A stretch of 64,000 nucleotides of DNA from Platynereis dumerilii. Lineage: Eukaryota > Annelida > Polychaeta > Phyllodocida > Nereididae. How positions within the stretch are numbered: position 1 is the first letter of the stretch; each line of letters begins with the position of its first letter. The position numbers and the translations under genes were made by a program. Positions 53,845-64,000 of this stretch are shown here, one piece after another. The stretch lies in the NCBI GenBank assembly GCA_026936325.1, contig JAPTHN010000004.1:42053289-42117288 (forward strand), in the 5' to 3' direction. The notes under the pieces are model-generated. The model saw nothing but the letters and a program-made list of their open reading frames with translations. It was not told the origin of the DNA and ran no database searches.

Positions 53845-54040
53845 TATGCACTTGGTATGACACGGCGATGAGGTGTGTTTGTGTTTTACGCCCCACAGCA
53901 ATGAGGCGAAGGATGATTGAAACAGCCATCCAACATAGACCCAGGTGATCCTGCAAGAGCTGGATTCGAACCCTTGACCCAGTCACCCAGTGATTGGCAG
54001 CCCAGCATGCTACCACCAGACTCCTGGGCAGTCTTGGCAT
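53845..54040 (-). mobile_element. SINE family A, composite with GTGAG-type piece
   Basis: B-box region GGGTTCGAATCCAGCTC and CACCTGGGTCTATGTTGG on minus. GTGTTTGTGTTTTACGCCCC (53877-53896) from the GTGAG family sits inside it. Confidence 0.7.
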
Positions 54041-54277
54041 TTCAGGGATCAGAAGAAGCAATGCTCGGACTACCACCAGACCAACCTGCCGCCCACACAT
54101 GATCTTGGAAAGTTCTGCAAATGAAGAAAGACCTATTGGCAGTGGAATATAATGAATATTCATTTCTTTAGAAGATGTCTAAGTTCCCAACCATTTGTTA
54201 TTACCTGTAAACAGTGCTCTGGACCCCACAGATTTCCTAATTTCCTACACTTGGTCCAGGCTACCCAGACACTCCCC

Positions 54278-54478
54278 AAGGATGGATTGATGATTGGGGC
54301 TTTACATCGTGTATTTATGCACTTGGTAGGCTAAATAGGACAGGAGGACACAGCAATGAGGCAAAGGACAATAGAAACAGCCATCCAACATAGGCCCAGG
54401 TAACCTGGCAAGATTTGGATTCGAACCCTGGACCCAGCGATTGGCAGCCCAGCAAGCATGCTACAACAAGACTAACCC
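54278..54478 (-). mobile_element. SINE family A, nearly full
   Basis: Tail GGATGGATTGATGATTGGGG (plus), GTATTTATGCACTTGGTAGG, CATCCAACATAGGCCCAGG, GGATTCGAACCCTGGACCC, GGCAGCCCAGCAAGCATGC. The head runs into a C-rich minisatellite. Confidence 0.8.
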
Positions 54479-54590
54479 CCCCCCCCGCAAATGATCTACA
54501 AGACTAACCCCACCCCCCCCGCAAATGATCTACAAGACTAACCCCCCCCCCCGCAAATGATCTACAAGACTACCCCCCCCCCCCCCCGGC
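54472..54590. repeat. C-rich minisatellite, about 31-38-bp unit, 4 copies
   Basis: A C-run followed by GCAAATGATCTACAAGACTA, repeated with C-run length changes. Confidence 0.85.
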
Positions 54591-55837
54591 ACATGATCTT
54601 GGAACCCGAAATGACTAAAGATCTATTAGCTGTGGAATCTAATGAATATTCATTTTAATTCAGAGTCTTTAGAACATGCCTAAGTTTCCAACGCTTTGTT
54701 ACCTTAGACAGGGCTCTTGACCCCGCAGATTTCCTAATTTTTAGTCTACCCAGAGACTCCCCAAGGACTACTAATTACTTGTTATTGGAAAGTGGGTGTT
54801 ACCCTTGGGAAAACCTAGTTACACAATCATTGGCCTAATAACCCGTTAATTATCATCAATAAGTTGTCCAACCAGAAATTATTTATTTCAAGACTGCTCA
54901 AAGAGAATTTATTTATTTCACCAAAAATGAGCGAGCAAGAACTTATTTATTTCCAAAAAAACTCCCAAGCTCCCCCCCTTGAGATTAAATGATCACTCTC
55001 TAAGGGCAAATGGTACGCAACACAACCTCAGTAAGTAGAACCAGTCTTTTCGAATGTCCAAAATGCCATGCCGGACGGAAATGGATATCTTGGCTATTTC
55101 AAGAAATTTTAACATGAATCCAATTGCAACTGCCTGATGTGCTGGACCACTTCAACAAAATCCGCTGGACTAGTCCTTCGTAATGCAAATCTTCACAAAG
55201 ACAGAGTAGAATCTAACATTGCTCCATAGTTGGCCCAGTTGGTAACTGTATTAACCCAAACCAGTGCCAGAAAGTGGACAAAACCGTATTACGCCAGCAG
55301 GGGTGCTGGAAGGACACAAGGGTGTTGGAGGGTCAGACGAAAAACATGTCGTATCCAATTTGTCCATCAATTAAAATACAGCATAAATAGTAGTTTTGAA
55401 TACACACTGATTAATTTGTGCCAAAAATAAGGTCTAGTAAGTTTTTCCTCTAAGTTAAAAGGGGGGGGGGATTGTCCCCCCTTCCCCCAGGGGTTCCGGT
55501 ACCTCTTATGCCAGCAAGTCTTAAAGACTTAAAACTTATCAAGAATAGAAGCTTTAATGCTTACAAGAGGTTAGGTCGTTGTTCCTTGAGGGCTTGAGGC
55601 ATTCTTGATTACATAGCAGCATCGGGAAGCTCTCAGTCTTTGACCATTTCTGTCATGGTGCTCTTTCGCAGTTGTTCTGTTCAGTGGCTGATCAACCAAG
55701 AATCCAAGATGGAAGGCAACATTTTGTAGAAAATATGCGACGGCCTGGCCCGCGAAAACCAAAACACGCCTAGATCCCAACTTAGAAGACCTACGTCAGC
55801 ATCCGCCACTGGTGTTAGACTGTTCGTCCAGACAGAG
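54591..55837. other. No gene recognised
   Basis: 54600-54800 repeats words of 54130-54270 (ATGAATATTCATTT, ACTCCCCAAGGA), so the two SINE-bearing segments are a local duplication. Single G- and C-runs near 55460-55490. Confidence 0.45.
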
Positions 55838-55996
55838 TGTGGATGATTGGGATTTTATCTCCTGTATTTATGCACTTAAAAGGCTGATAATTAGGACAGG
55901 GGGAGGACACGTCAATTAGATGAAGGATGATTGGATGATTGAAACAGCCGTCCAGCATAGCCCAGATGACCAGCAAGAGTCGGATTCATGTAGCGT
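55838..55996 (-). mobile_element. SINE family A, 3' two-thirds
   Basis: GGATGATTGGGATTTTATCT, TATTTATGCACTTAAAAGGC, CAGCATAGCCCAGATGACC, GCAAGAGTCGGATTC in order on plus. The head is lost. Confidence 0.75.
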
Positions 55997-58190
55997 GAAG
56001 GAGCTATGAACTTTTTTATTGCAATCATGTGGCCAACAAATTTTTCATTTCACCAAAAATCTCAGGCAACATTAAATTTTGCCTTTGTGGAATCACAGAC
56101 TCCCAGCCACACAGGTCCCAGAGCCGACCATGGGCCCCTCCCCCCGAAGACCACTGAGACACCCCTCCCCCTACGAACCCTGTCTGGATCTGCCACTGGC
56201 GAAATATTATACGTAGGCCTACACCTCAACCCCCCCCCCCCCATAGCCCCATGACCATTGTTGCTACCAAGTGGCACCCATGCCCCTGCAGTGCAGCATG
56301 GGAGTATGAGTGGCACCTTGCACAAAAACATTCGATGATTCACAGTGACTGCCCAGCTGTCAAATCTGCATCATTCATAACAATGCACAGGTTTCAGGAG
56401 GCCAGACGACTCTCCTAGACTCCCGGACAGTCACCCAACACTGGAAACCAGACTGGCAACACACCTGTTGGTCAACATGGTCAATGACCTTTGGTTTCGA
56501 ATATTTGACTGCCATGCCAGTCCACAGGCCAGCAAACTGAGCAAAACAATGCACTGGCTCTGCCTCTGGACATGTTGTAGCTACCCAAATGATTCGTAGG
56601 CCAATGCCCGTTGTACTCACCCAAATTCATGCATGCATAGTATCTTGATTCGAGATAGTGGCACAGGTGTATTGCAGATCTTCGTTTTGGAATGTATTCG
56701 AAGCACGTGTTTATCAGCTGGCTATGGCTGCACGGATGTGACATAAGTGTGACGACCTAGAATACTGCAGCGCCCCAGGCGGGAAACGGCAGTTTGAGGA
56801 AGACTATACATGGCGGGAAGGAATTGGCGCCTCTCCTGTCCCAGGTAAGATCAGGCAGCAATCATGCCAAGCAGGCCTAATATCATTGTTTGATTCCATT
56901 GTTTGGCCTGCATATTAAGAATGCATCAATGTGGGATTCAATATTCAATTGATATTAGCTGGCAAGTGAAAATAGCCTACATGTGGTTTGCTGAACACAG
57001 CCCCTGGGAGCTCCTGGGCGTATCTGGAAATTGCCTGGGGGTGGGGGGGGGGGGGGGCAATAAATGCAACAATTTATTTATGGCTTTTCCTATATTTCCC
57101 ATGTTACAACAATTTGTCCTTCTTTATTGTACGAGCATAGTCAATTAGTCATTGACTTTGTAATAGGGAGTTTTTAAGCCACATGGGTGTCCAGTGGCGT
57201 ATTTGGATGCATGCCCCCCCCCCACTCAGGCCATTTCTAGATACGACCCTGCAGGGGTCAAAGCTTCAGAAAATGACTTTTGTAATGCAAATATGCAAAC
57301 GTCATATATCAAGGCTGTTTGCAATAATGTGATGTCATAATCATTGCCTTGAGACAAGTTTAACGCAGACTTGAAAGGGCTAAGGGCTCATGAAATTACT
57401 TATTTTATTTTTTGGTTAGATAGGCTTAAAATATGGTAGCAATTTGTGCAAATGACACTAATACCAAAAATGGGGGGAAATTCCATGCAACACATGTATG
57501 AAAAATTGAGCAGTTTGTACAAATGGGAGATTTTCACCAAATATTTACATTTTTGTGGACTAAATTAACATGGGAAAGATTAAAAAAATTGTCACATTGG
57601 AGTAATTATCCAAGCTTATGACACAACATTTTTGAAGAAGATGTGACAAACAAAAATGTGAAAAACACCAATTTGGGCTAAAATCAAAGGAACAACTCTC
57701 ATTATCCGTGAACTCGAAAAATTGGACTCGGATGGACTTCATGCAAAAATGTTTTCTGCCTCGATTTGCATTGGCTGTGAATTGGGTTTTTGAAGCAGTC
57801 TCACAAAATGCACTCAGGGAAAGTCAGAGTGACAAAATGTGGCCTGATGCAGCCAATTATCAACGTTTTTCAGTGAGATTTTCCAGATCCTAGGCCGGGA
57901 TATTCAGTCACATCAGTGCAGATTACATAAGATAGAACATAGGCTGCGCAGCAGCAAACCTTCAGCGAATAACACCTTTAGAAGATTACAATAATATCAT
58001 AAAATTGGTGCGTTTACGAAATTGCTTATAGGTATGCAATAGCGGTTGAGTAGTGGCCTTCCAATATCTCTATTTTTCCAATGATTCATAAAGTGTTATA
58101 CGCATCAAAAAGCACTGCTAAATTAATTGCATAGGTGATTTGTTTAGAAAAATGCATTAAGTACTGTATATGCAGTAGTGGGGAAGTTTT
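55997..58190. other. Repeat-scarred region, no gene recognised
   Basis: C-runs at about 56230-56242 and G-runs at about 57040. Foldback MITE remains (GGGCGTATCTGGAAATTGCC, CCATTTCTAGATACGACCC) at 57012-57250, and CTGTCTGGATCTGCCACTGG at 56180. No finger, RNA gene or long open frame. Confidence 0.45.
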
Positions 58191-58194
58191 GGCT

Positions 58195-58930
58195 CCGATA
58201 TAAAAAAAATTCTTTAAAATATTTTTTCTCAATATTACAAAAACTATAGAATAGCCATCTGTCAGACCATGAAAAGGCACAACTAGACCATACAAGCCAT
58301 ATGTGTACCAAACTTCATCCATGTATATGGAATAGTGACCGGATGTTGGGCCAGAAACAAAAATAATAATTTTTATGTTTTTTTCAATATTTAAAAAAGT
58401 ATATGATATTTTCCATCAGACCTTTCAAAAGGCACAACTAGACCATATTGACCATATGTGTACCAAAGTTTATCCATGTACATGCAATAGAGAGCGAGTC
58501 TTAGCCCAAAAAACAAAAAAAATATGTTTTTATATCTTTTCTCATTTTTTCAGAAAGTATAGAATATCTGTCAATGAGACCATCAAAAGGCACAACTAGA
58601 CCATATAGGCCACGTGTGTACCAAATTTCATCCATGCACATGCAATAGTGACCGAGCCTTGGCCCGGAAACGAAAAAAATTTTTTTTTTATATTTTGTAA
58701 TTATTTCAAAAAGTATTTAAGATCTATTCATAAGACCATCAAAAGGCACAACTAGACCATACAGGCTAGATGTGTACCAAATTTCATCCCCATACATTCA
58801 ATAGAGGACGAGTGCCGGGCCGGAAACGTTCTATCCGCCCGCCGCCCGACCGCCCGGCGGACGGACAGCATTTTTACCCAAGTGATTACAATACCTTCTT
58901 CGAACTTCGTTCGCTGAAGGTAAAAAACCT
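58195..58930. mobile_element. Tandem-core element: 4 copies of about 156 bp plus GC-rich tail
   Basis: AAAGGCACAACTAGACCATA recurs with periods of 155, 158 and 156 bp (GGCAC at 58276, 58431, 58589, 58745), together with TGTGTACCAAATTTCATCC. The last copy runs into CGCCCGCCGCCCGACCGCCC and a short hairpin (ACCTTCTTCGAACTTCGTTC..GAAGGT). Tandem core plus hairpin tail resembles pearl/HINE elements of molluscs and insects; assignment is tentative. Confidence 0.6.
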
Positions 58931-59391
58931 CTGCAATGAATCTTATTAGACTTCCTTGTTGACAATTTGAAATCATTAACATGTGGAATTTTGTGGATGT
59001 GGTGGGTATTCTCCGCATTACAGCCCAATCAAACTTTGTGAATCCCAAATTTGAAACAACCATACACAATTGTGTCTGGTTCTTTTAAAAACTACCAGAA
59101 TTTTTTCAAACTTTTAAAATCTTTGGCCAAGCAGTTTATTTCCAGGCTTGGAAGGTAACAAAGAATTATCTTGAGTTGTTTACAAGTTCTGCCTCTTTTA
59201 AGAGGTGTGCGTTTTTAAGTGTGAGCAGTTTATATGTAAGTTATGCAAGTTAGTGATCGAAATAGCCATGTCATTTGGGGGGGTCTGTCACAGGCAAAGC
59301 CCGAAGGGTCGAAGCTTTTTGGGCCGGAGGTGCGCGGGCCGCCGGAGATTCCCCAGAAGCTGAGGGATTTCAGAAAGGACTACATGTAATG
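58931..59391. other. No recognisable feature
   Basis: Unique sequence with a GGGCCGGAGG-type patch near 59330. No gene. Confidence 0.4.
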
Positions 59392-59393
59392 TA

Positions 59394-60661
59394 CCGTAAT
59401 ATGGGGTGAATAGGGACACTGGGGTGAATCGGGACAAGCCAGGAAATTATTTTTATCTTCAAAAAGCAACCACTTCTACTTGTTGCAGGAAGGTGATATT
59501 TTGCAGGTGTTTAGTACATATTCCAATAATGATTGATATGGATTTTCATGATTCTACCTGCAGGTGGCTAGGAGCTGCAGCACCTCAAACATTGTCCTGC
59601 AGAATTTATATTTTCACAAACTGGTCAAAACTTTGCTTGTACCACTAAAACTATAAAAGCTACAGGCACGAAATTCTCACAAAACTTGAAGGATATAGTT
59701 GTGGCTAACTACGGAAAAAATCATAAACTTAGGTTCATTTGCACGAACTATATTCAACAGGCACTAATGCATTGTCAGTTTTAGAGTTATTTTAGTGTAA
59801 TTTTCAGCCCCATGTAATAACTTATGAAACGAAATCAGTGATATAATGTTATAAATATAATGTTGGATGGGGTACTACCATGCTGAAAAATTATTTTTAT
59901 CTTGTAGAAATGCTATAGGAGTGTCAAACTATGCCAAAATTGTGATAAATATGCACTTTCGGAAACTATTAAAAAATTATGTGATATAACATCAAATAAA
60001 AGCAGGAAAATGAAGAATATATAGTCCAAATCGATTTAAACAGTTTTAAGAGACCAAGAGAGTTACTGAGATGTGATATTTAGTCTGTTCAGTCATGGGT
60101 TCGGATCCAAGTGAACGGCAGAGTTACAGAGCTTGCCCAAAAAACCTTACCAATTTTCAATATAGCTTACTTTCATGGATTTTGGGTTTAAATTGTTGAA
60201 ATTGGCATCATTTGTTGTGGATTTAGTCCAAGATTATTCATCACTTGTAAAATTAGCAGATTAATACATGTTTGTCAATTTACAGTGATTTATTACATTT
60301 TGTTGAAAACTTAATTTTCTGCATATAACAGACTTCAAATTTTTCTAATAGTGACTTTTTGGGGTGCTAAACATGTTTTCTAATGTTTAGTCATAAGTAT
60401 AAATCAATTAAACAGGGTAGGATGTACAAGTTATTTAGATAAGTCTCTGTCCCGATTCACCCCAAAGTGAGGGGTGAATAGGGACAGTGGTTTTTTCAGC
60501 CTGAATGCTATAAAAATATAGGTTTCAGTTAATGCTCTCAGGGATAGTTAAATCTACAGTCTGGACATAATTTGAGACCATACTGAGGTTTATCGGAGGT
60601 TTTGTGCCCATGCTATGGCAGGAAACAGACCAAATCTGTCCCTATTCACCCCATATTACGG
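59394..60661. mobile_element. 1268-bp non-autonomous DNA transposon, TA target, CCGTAATATGGGG ends
   Basis: Both ends read CCGTAATATGGGGTGAATAG inward (25-bp inverted repeat) with TA on each side (59392-59393, 60662-60663). Sub-terminal GGGGTGAAT(A/C)GGGACA words recur at both ends. No transposase. The first bases resemble those of the 21106-21590 element. Confidence 0.87.
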
Positions 60662-60663
60662 TA

Positions 60664-61840
60664 CTCTGAAATTAATTCTGTGTTTATAGCATGTATTATC
60701 CTAGAAAATTACTTTTGAAAACCCCATTTCTGGATTAAATCATTCACATTCAGTATTTGAGGGGGTTTTTTCAGGACCCCCCCTGGGTCCCTCTAAAAAT
60801 TGCATTTGAGGGGGGTCCTTTCAGCATTTGGGGGGGTCAAAACCCCCTTGGACCCCCCCCCCCCTTATTTCGAACACTGAAGCCGCCACCAGTCATATGA
60901 TCAGTCCAAGTCACCACCATCATTTGGCCACCAAGTCGCCACTGCCAATTGACAATCAAGTAATCAATAATTGCACTGTGTCCAATGAGCAGTTATAATT
61001 TTTTTCAATACCCCCCCCCCAACCACCACATCAATTTTTTTTACATTCCCCGAATTTTTCTTTTCCAAAGTTTCCTTTTTTTATCAAATCCATTTTCCAG
61101 CAATATTTTCCCCAATTTTTTTTTCTGATAATTTTATTCTCCAACATTTGTTAGATTTTTTTTTCAGCAAAATTTCCCCTAAAATATCTTTTCCCCAAAT
61201 CAAAGCAAAATCAGTGACAGTCAAATTCAATTCTTAATACTTAAGAACAGAGTTGCAATTCCAATTATTTTGTGATAATAAAGATTTGTCCTGGGGCATA
61301 TTTGCATGTCCCTTGGACAATGGCCAACAATATGTATACATTGATTTAATGGTGTTAAGTTGCATCTAATAACAGCCTGGAAAGAATGGCAGGTGCACAA
61401 TTTGGAAAGTGGAAAGTTTTTGACGAATGTAATCTTGTAATATTTAACTTTATAGTACAAAGAGTTAATTGTGTCTTTATACTTAAATTGACTTAATTGC
61501 ACAATTAATAATGCTGGCTAAAATTTGCAGATCAATATCACTGAGCCCAATTAAAGTGTCTGCTTTGAATATGAGGGCACAATAATTATTGGAGAATGCC
61601 ACTCATGACTGGGCCCTCATTTTGAAGCTATATTGTTGTCTGTAATTGATCTAAATCAAAGGATCTATTATTGGCATGTTGTCAGTTTCATTAAATGTAT
61701 TTTGATAATTAAAACATCAGATTGGTTTTGGAAACAAGTGATAAAATATATAAATTTATTTTTGATTGTCATCACACAATTAGCAACATAGATATTAATC
61801 CATAAATATTGGAATCAAAGCATCCTTTTTGACAAAATGT
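60664..61840. other. No gene recognised
   Basis: G-runs and C-runs at 60760-60870 and a T/C-rich patch at 61010-61200. AT-rich further on. A weak likeness to the family 3' flank (ATTTATTTTTGATTGTCATC) lies at about 61755. Confidence 0.4.
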
Positions 61841-61845
61841 TATCC

Positions 61846-61950
61846 CACAATTAGGCCAGGCACAATTAGGCCAGGCACAATTAGGCCAGGCACAATTAGG
61901 CCAGGCACAATTAGGCCAGGCACAATTAGACCAGGCACAATTAGACCAGA
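61846..61950. repeat. 15-bp minisatellite, 7 copies
   Basis: ACAATTAGGCCAGGC repeated with one-base variants (AGACC for AGGCC) in the last two. Continuous frames on both strands are a product of the 15-bp period. Confidence 0.93.
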
Positions 61951-62319
61951 AAAAATTTTTTTTAGCTTCTCTGAACAACCCAGACTTTCTGGAAAAAAAT
62001 CCTCACCCAAGATTTTCTTTATTTGATTGTAACATGTTATAAAATAATTGAGTAACACCTTTTTTTCTTCCTATGACCTTAGCAAACGTGCCTCGAGAAG
62101 ATCTGAGAAGCTAAAAAATTAATTGTGTCTGGCCTTAGCACTACAGATTTAAAATGCGCGTTGTCATACGTAAAGGCATCAAATTATCTGTTTTGCAAAA
62201 TATTTCACCACATAAAATTTCTACAGGTTCTATATCTCTGCATTATTGCGAATGTGTGGGAAGACATCTGCTCATAGAAAGCTTCATACATGTCAAATGT
62301 TCATATACATGTAGTTCCT

Positions 62320-62445
62320 CCTCCGGTCCCAGATCCATGTATACGTGTATGAACTTCCAGAGTGCGAGCAAGGCCGAATTGTTCACACAACTCCTCCTCC
62401 ATGTATACGACTATGAACCTCCAGAGAACTAGCAAGGCTGAACGT
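62320..62445. repeat. Partial copies of the last half-finger, ZF-13 3' end
   Basis: ATGTATACGTGTATGAACTT and ATGTATACGACTATGAACCT blocks about 69 bp apart. Only the right one is coding. Confidence 0.6.
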
Positions 62446-63276
62446 TTTCCCACACACCGAACATCCATGTGGCTTCTCCCCACCGTGCATTTCCAAGTGT
62501 ATTTTCAGTTTTTCGTTTGTCTTTCCTCTGAACTTCATTCCACACACAAGACATGCAAACAACTTCTCTCCACTGTGTGTTGCAATGTGATTTTCATAAC
62601 GACTTTCCTCTGTGAATTTTTTACGGCAAATGAAACATTCAAATTCAGCGTCTCCATAGTGCGTTTTTATATGACTATTAAGACAGCTCTTTTGCCTAAA
62701 ACGTCTACCACAAACAAAACATTTACATGGCTTTTCTCCCCTGTGTATTTTCAAATGCATGTTAAGAGTTCCTTTTTGAGTGAACTTCTTTGGGCAGAAA
62801 GAACATCCAAATGGCTTCTCCCCATTATGAGTTCTCTTGTGTAGGAGGAGGTACCAGCTGCTGGAGAATGACTTCTCGCACAAACTACATCCATATGGCT
62901 TCTCTCCAGTATGTGTCCTAGCATGAATTGTGAGACTACTGGCTTGAGTGAACTTTTTGCTGCAGATTGAACACTCAAATGGCTTCTCTCTAGTGTGTGT
63001 CCGCATATGAACGTCCAAAATTTGCTTTTGAGTGAATATTTTCCTGCATACAGAACACTCGTATGGCTCCTCTCCATTATGTGTCTTTAAATGAATTTTG
63101 AGAGTGTTTTTCCGAGGGAACTTTTTGTTACAAATAGTACATTCAAATGGCTTCTCTCTTGTGTGTGTTCTTGCATGAACATTGAGATTTCCCCTTTGAG
63201 AGAATTTCTTCCCGCAGACAGAACAACCATATGGCTTCTCCGTGTTGGACGTTTTCATGTGTTGATCTGCCGTCAT
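62383..63276 (-). CDS. ZF-13: C2H2 poly-zinc-finger protein, about 297 aa
   Basis: Ten intact fingers with regular linkers and almost no decay: YGCSVC, FECTIC, YECSVC, FECSIC, YGCSLC (with an SSSWYLLLH helix), FGCSFC, CKCFVCGRRF, then the full family C-terminus ([44 protein letters not shown]). The first in-frame ATG is 63276 (MTADQHMKTSNTEKPYG); ZF-6 and ZF-7 have similar starts (MAANQHKK, MAADQRKE). Upstream frame codons stay open to 63318 but lack an ATG. A MITE sits in the leader at 63342-63683. The probable acceptor (TTTTTTTTCAG) puts the exon start at 63940. It is isolated from the rest of the array by 18 kb of repeats. Likely functional. Confidence 0.9.
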   Translation of the reverse strand: MTADQHMKTSNTEKPYGCSVCGKKFSQRGNLNVHARTHTREKPFECTICNKKFPRKNTLKIHLKTHNGEEPYECSVCRKIFTQKQILDVHMRTHTREKPFECSICSKKFTQASSLTIHARTHTGEKPYGCSLCEKSFSSSWYLLLHKRTHNGEKPFGCSFCPKKFTQKGTLNMHLKIHRGEKPCKCFVCGRRFRQKSCLNSHIKTHYGDAEFECFICRKKFTEESRYENHIATHSGEKLFACLVCGMKFRGKTNEKLKIHLEMHGGEKPHGCSVCGKTFSLASSLEVHSRIHGGGVV

Positions 63277-63341
63277 TTTGTGACTGATCCTTTCAACACG
63301 AACAGAGCAGGCACGCAATTTGCCAACATTAGGCGCTTGGG

Positions 63342-63683
63342 CCCGGGGGGGTACTCACTCTATAAGGGTGTATATAGAGGCGCCGCTGGATGGTAATGGT
63401 TTTTTGGCCTTCTTGGTTTAAAATGGTTTTGGTTTTTTGACAATTCTGATTAATTTGGTTCTGGTTTTCGCAACCCCAACATGTTTGGTACCGTTAGAAT
63501 CGGCTTCAAAAGAGGATTAAAATGGTTTAAAAACCATGAAGATTAAATTGGTTTGCAAAAAAATTTAGTGAAGGATTAAAATGGTTTGTGGTTTTGGCGC
63601 AGTTTCCGGATTAAAATGGTTCTGGTTTTCAAAATTGCCGTGGCGCATCTGTATGCAAAAGTCCGCGAAGTACCCCCCCCGGG
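63342..63683. mobile_element. 342-bp MITE in the ZF-13 leader, 8-bp target CGCTTGGG
   Basis: The ends CCCGGGGGGGTACTCACTC and, reversed, CCCGGGGGGGGTACTTCGC are inverted. CGCTTGGG is present at 63334-63341 and 63684-63691. The interior holds TTAAAATGGTTTTGG-type words. An 8-bp target fits hAT or a similar group. Confidence 0.88.
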
Positions 63684-64000
63684 CGCTTGGGTCTCCAGCT
63701 TGGCATTGTTTGTCCTCTGGCTTGGTTTCATCGTTTCTGTCTTGAGGGGATTTGCCTTCGACTTATTATGCTTAGCATGCATTTGAAATGTCTGCAGTCA
63801 AAATTATAACTTGTCTTGATTCTTGAAATGTTATGGAGATGATTCTTCTTGCCAAGAGTTAGAAAACTGTTCAACAGCTGAAGAGGCATTCGTCTGTGCA
63901 GTTTCCTGACTTTGATTCCATTTCAAAACTGCCTACGACTCTGAAAAAAAACCCAAAAAAACAGCTGAGTTAACTTTTTTAGAGGTCAAACAAGAATCTT

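Noticed and set aside
53940-54040. tRNA gene suggested by GGTTCGAATCC
   Set aside because: Only the promoter boxes of a SINE; no clover-leaf fold or anticodon arm that I can build.

Overview
The window is animal (metazoan) nuclear DNA. It is AT-rich, has long non-coding spacers, spliced genes, tRNA-derived SINEs, many short inverted-repeat (MITE-type) DNA transposons, and mini- and microsatellites. The repeat style (G/C-run foldback elements, tandem-core elements ending in a GC-rich tail, SINE heads of GTGAG repeats) fits a marine invertebrate. I cannot name the species. No bacterial, viral or organellar genes were seen.

The coding content is one gene family: a head-to-tail array of 13 C2H2 poly-zinc-finger genes, called ZF-1 to ZF-13 here from left to right. 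All lie on the minus strand. Twelve are packed between 2.5 and 44.7 kb at 2.5-6 kb spacing. ZF-13 (62.4-63.3 kb) sits beyond an 18-kb transposon- and satellite-rich stretch. Each gene has the same plan. A conserved 3' splice acceptor (typically TTTCTTTGTGCAG on the minus strand) lies about 100-660 bp upstream of the ATG. A single coding exon of TGEKP-linked fingers follows. It ends in a family-specific three-finger C-terminus: FECFIC finger, [13 protein letters not shown] finger, and [17 protein letters not shown] finger. A conserved 3' flank of about 1 kb comes next. No upstream exon or promoter could be recognised, so the 5' ends are open. No KRAB, BTB, SCAN or other partner domain is visible.

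The array is in flux. ZF-6/ZF-7 and ZF-3/ZF-4 are recent tandem duplicates. ZF-2 is broken by a small retroposon and a stop. ZF-6 carries a frameshift. ZF-9 has its C-terminal linker expanded into about 1 kb of 39-bp repeats, with two frame changes. ZF-11 starts inside a SINE tail that was amplified into four 15-residue repeats, and it has an acidic SETE-type tail in place of the family C-terminus. Six of the 13 genes have lost the last finger. Degenerate fingers with Ser in place of both zinc-binding Cys recur at similar places in several paralogs.

The remaining DNA holds SINEs (eight copies of a tRNA-type family), hAT-, Tc1/mariner- and PIF/Harbinger-like MITEs, nested insertions that can be read to the base, a 4.0-kb inverted-repeat element carrying an 11-copy 188-bp satellite, and several minisatellites. 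The finger proteins are presumably nuclear DNA-binding regulators. Targets cannot be told from the sequence by eye.
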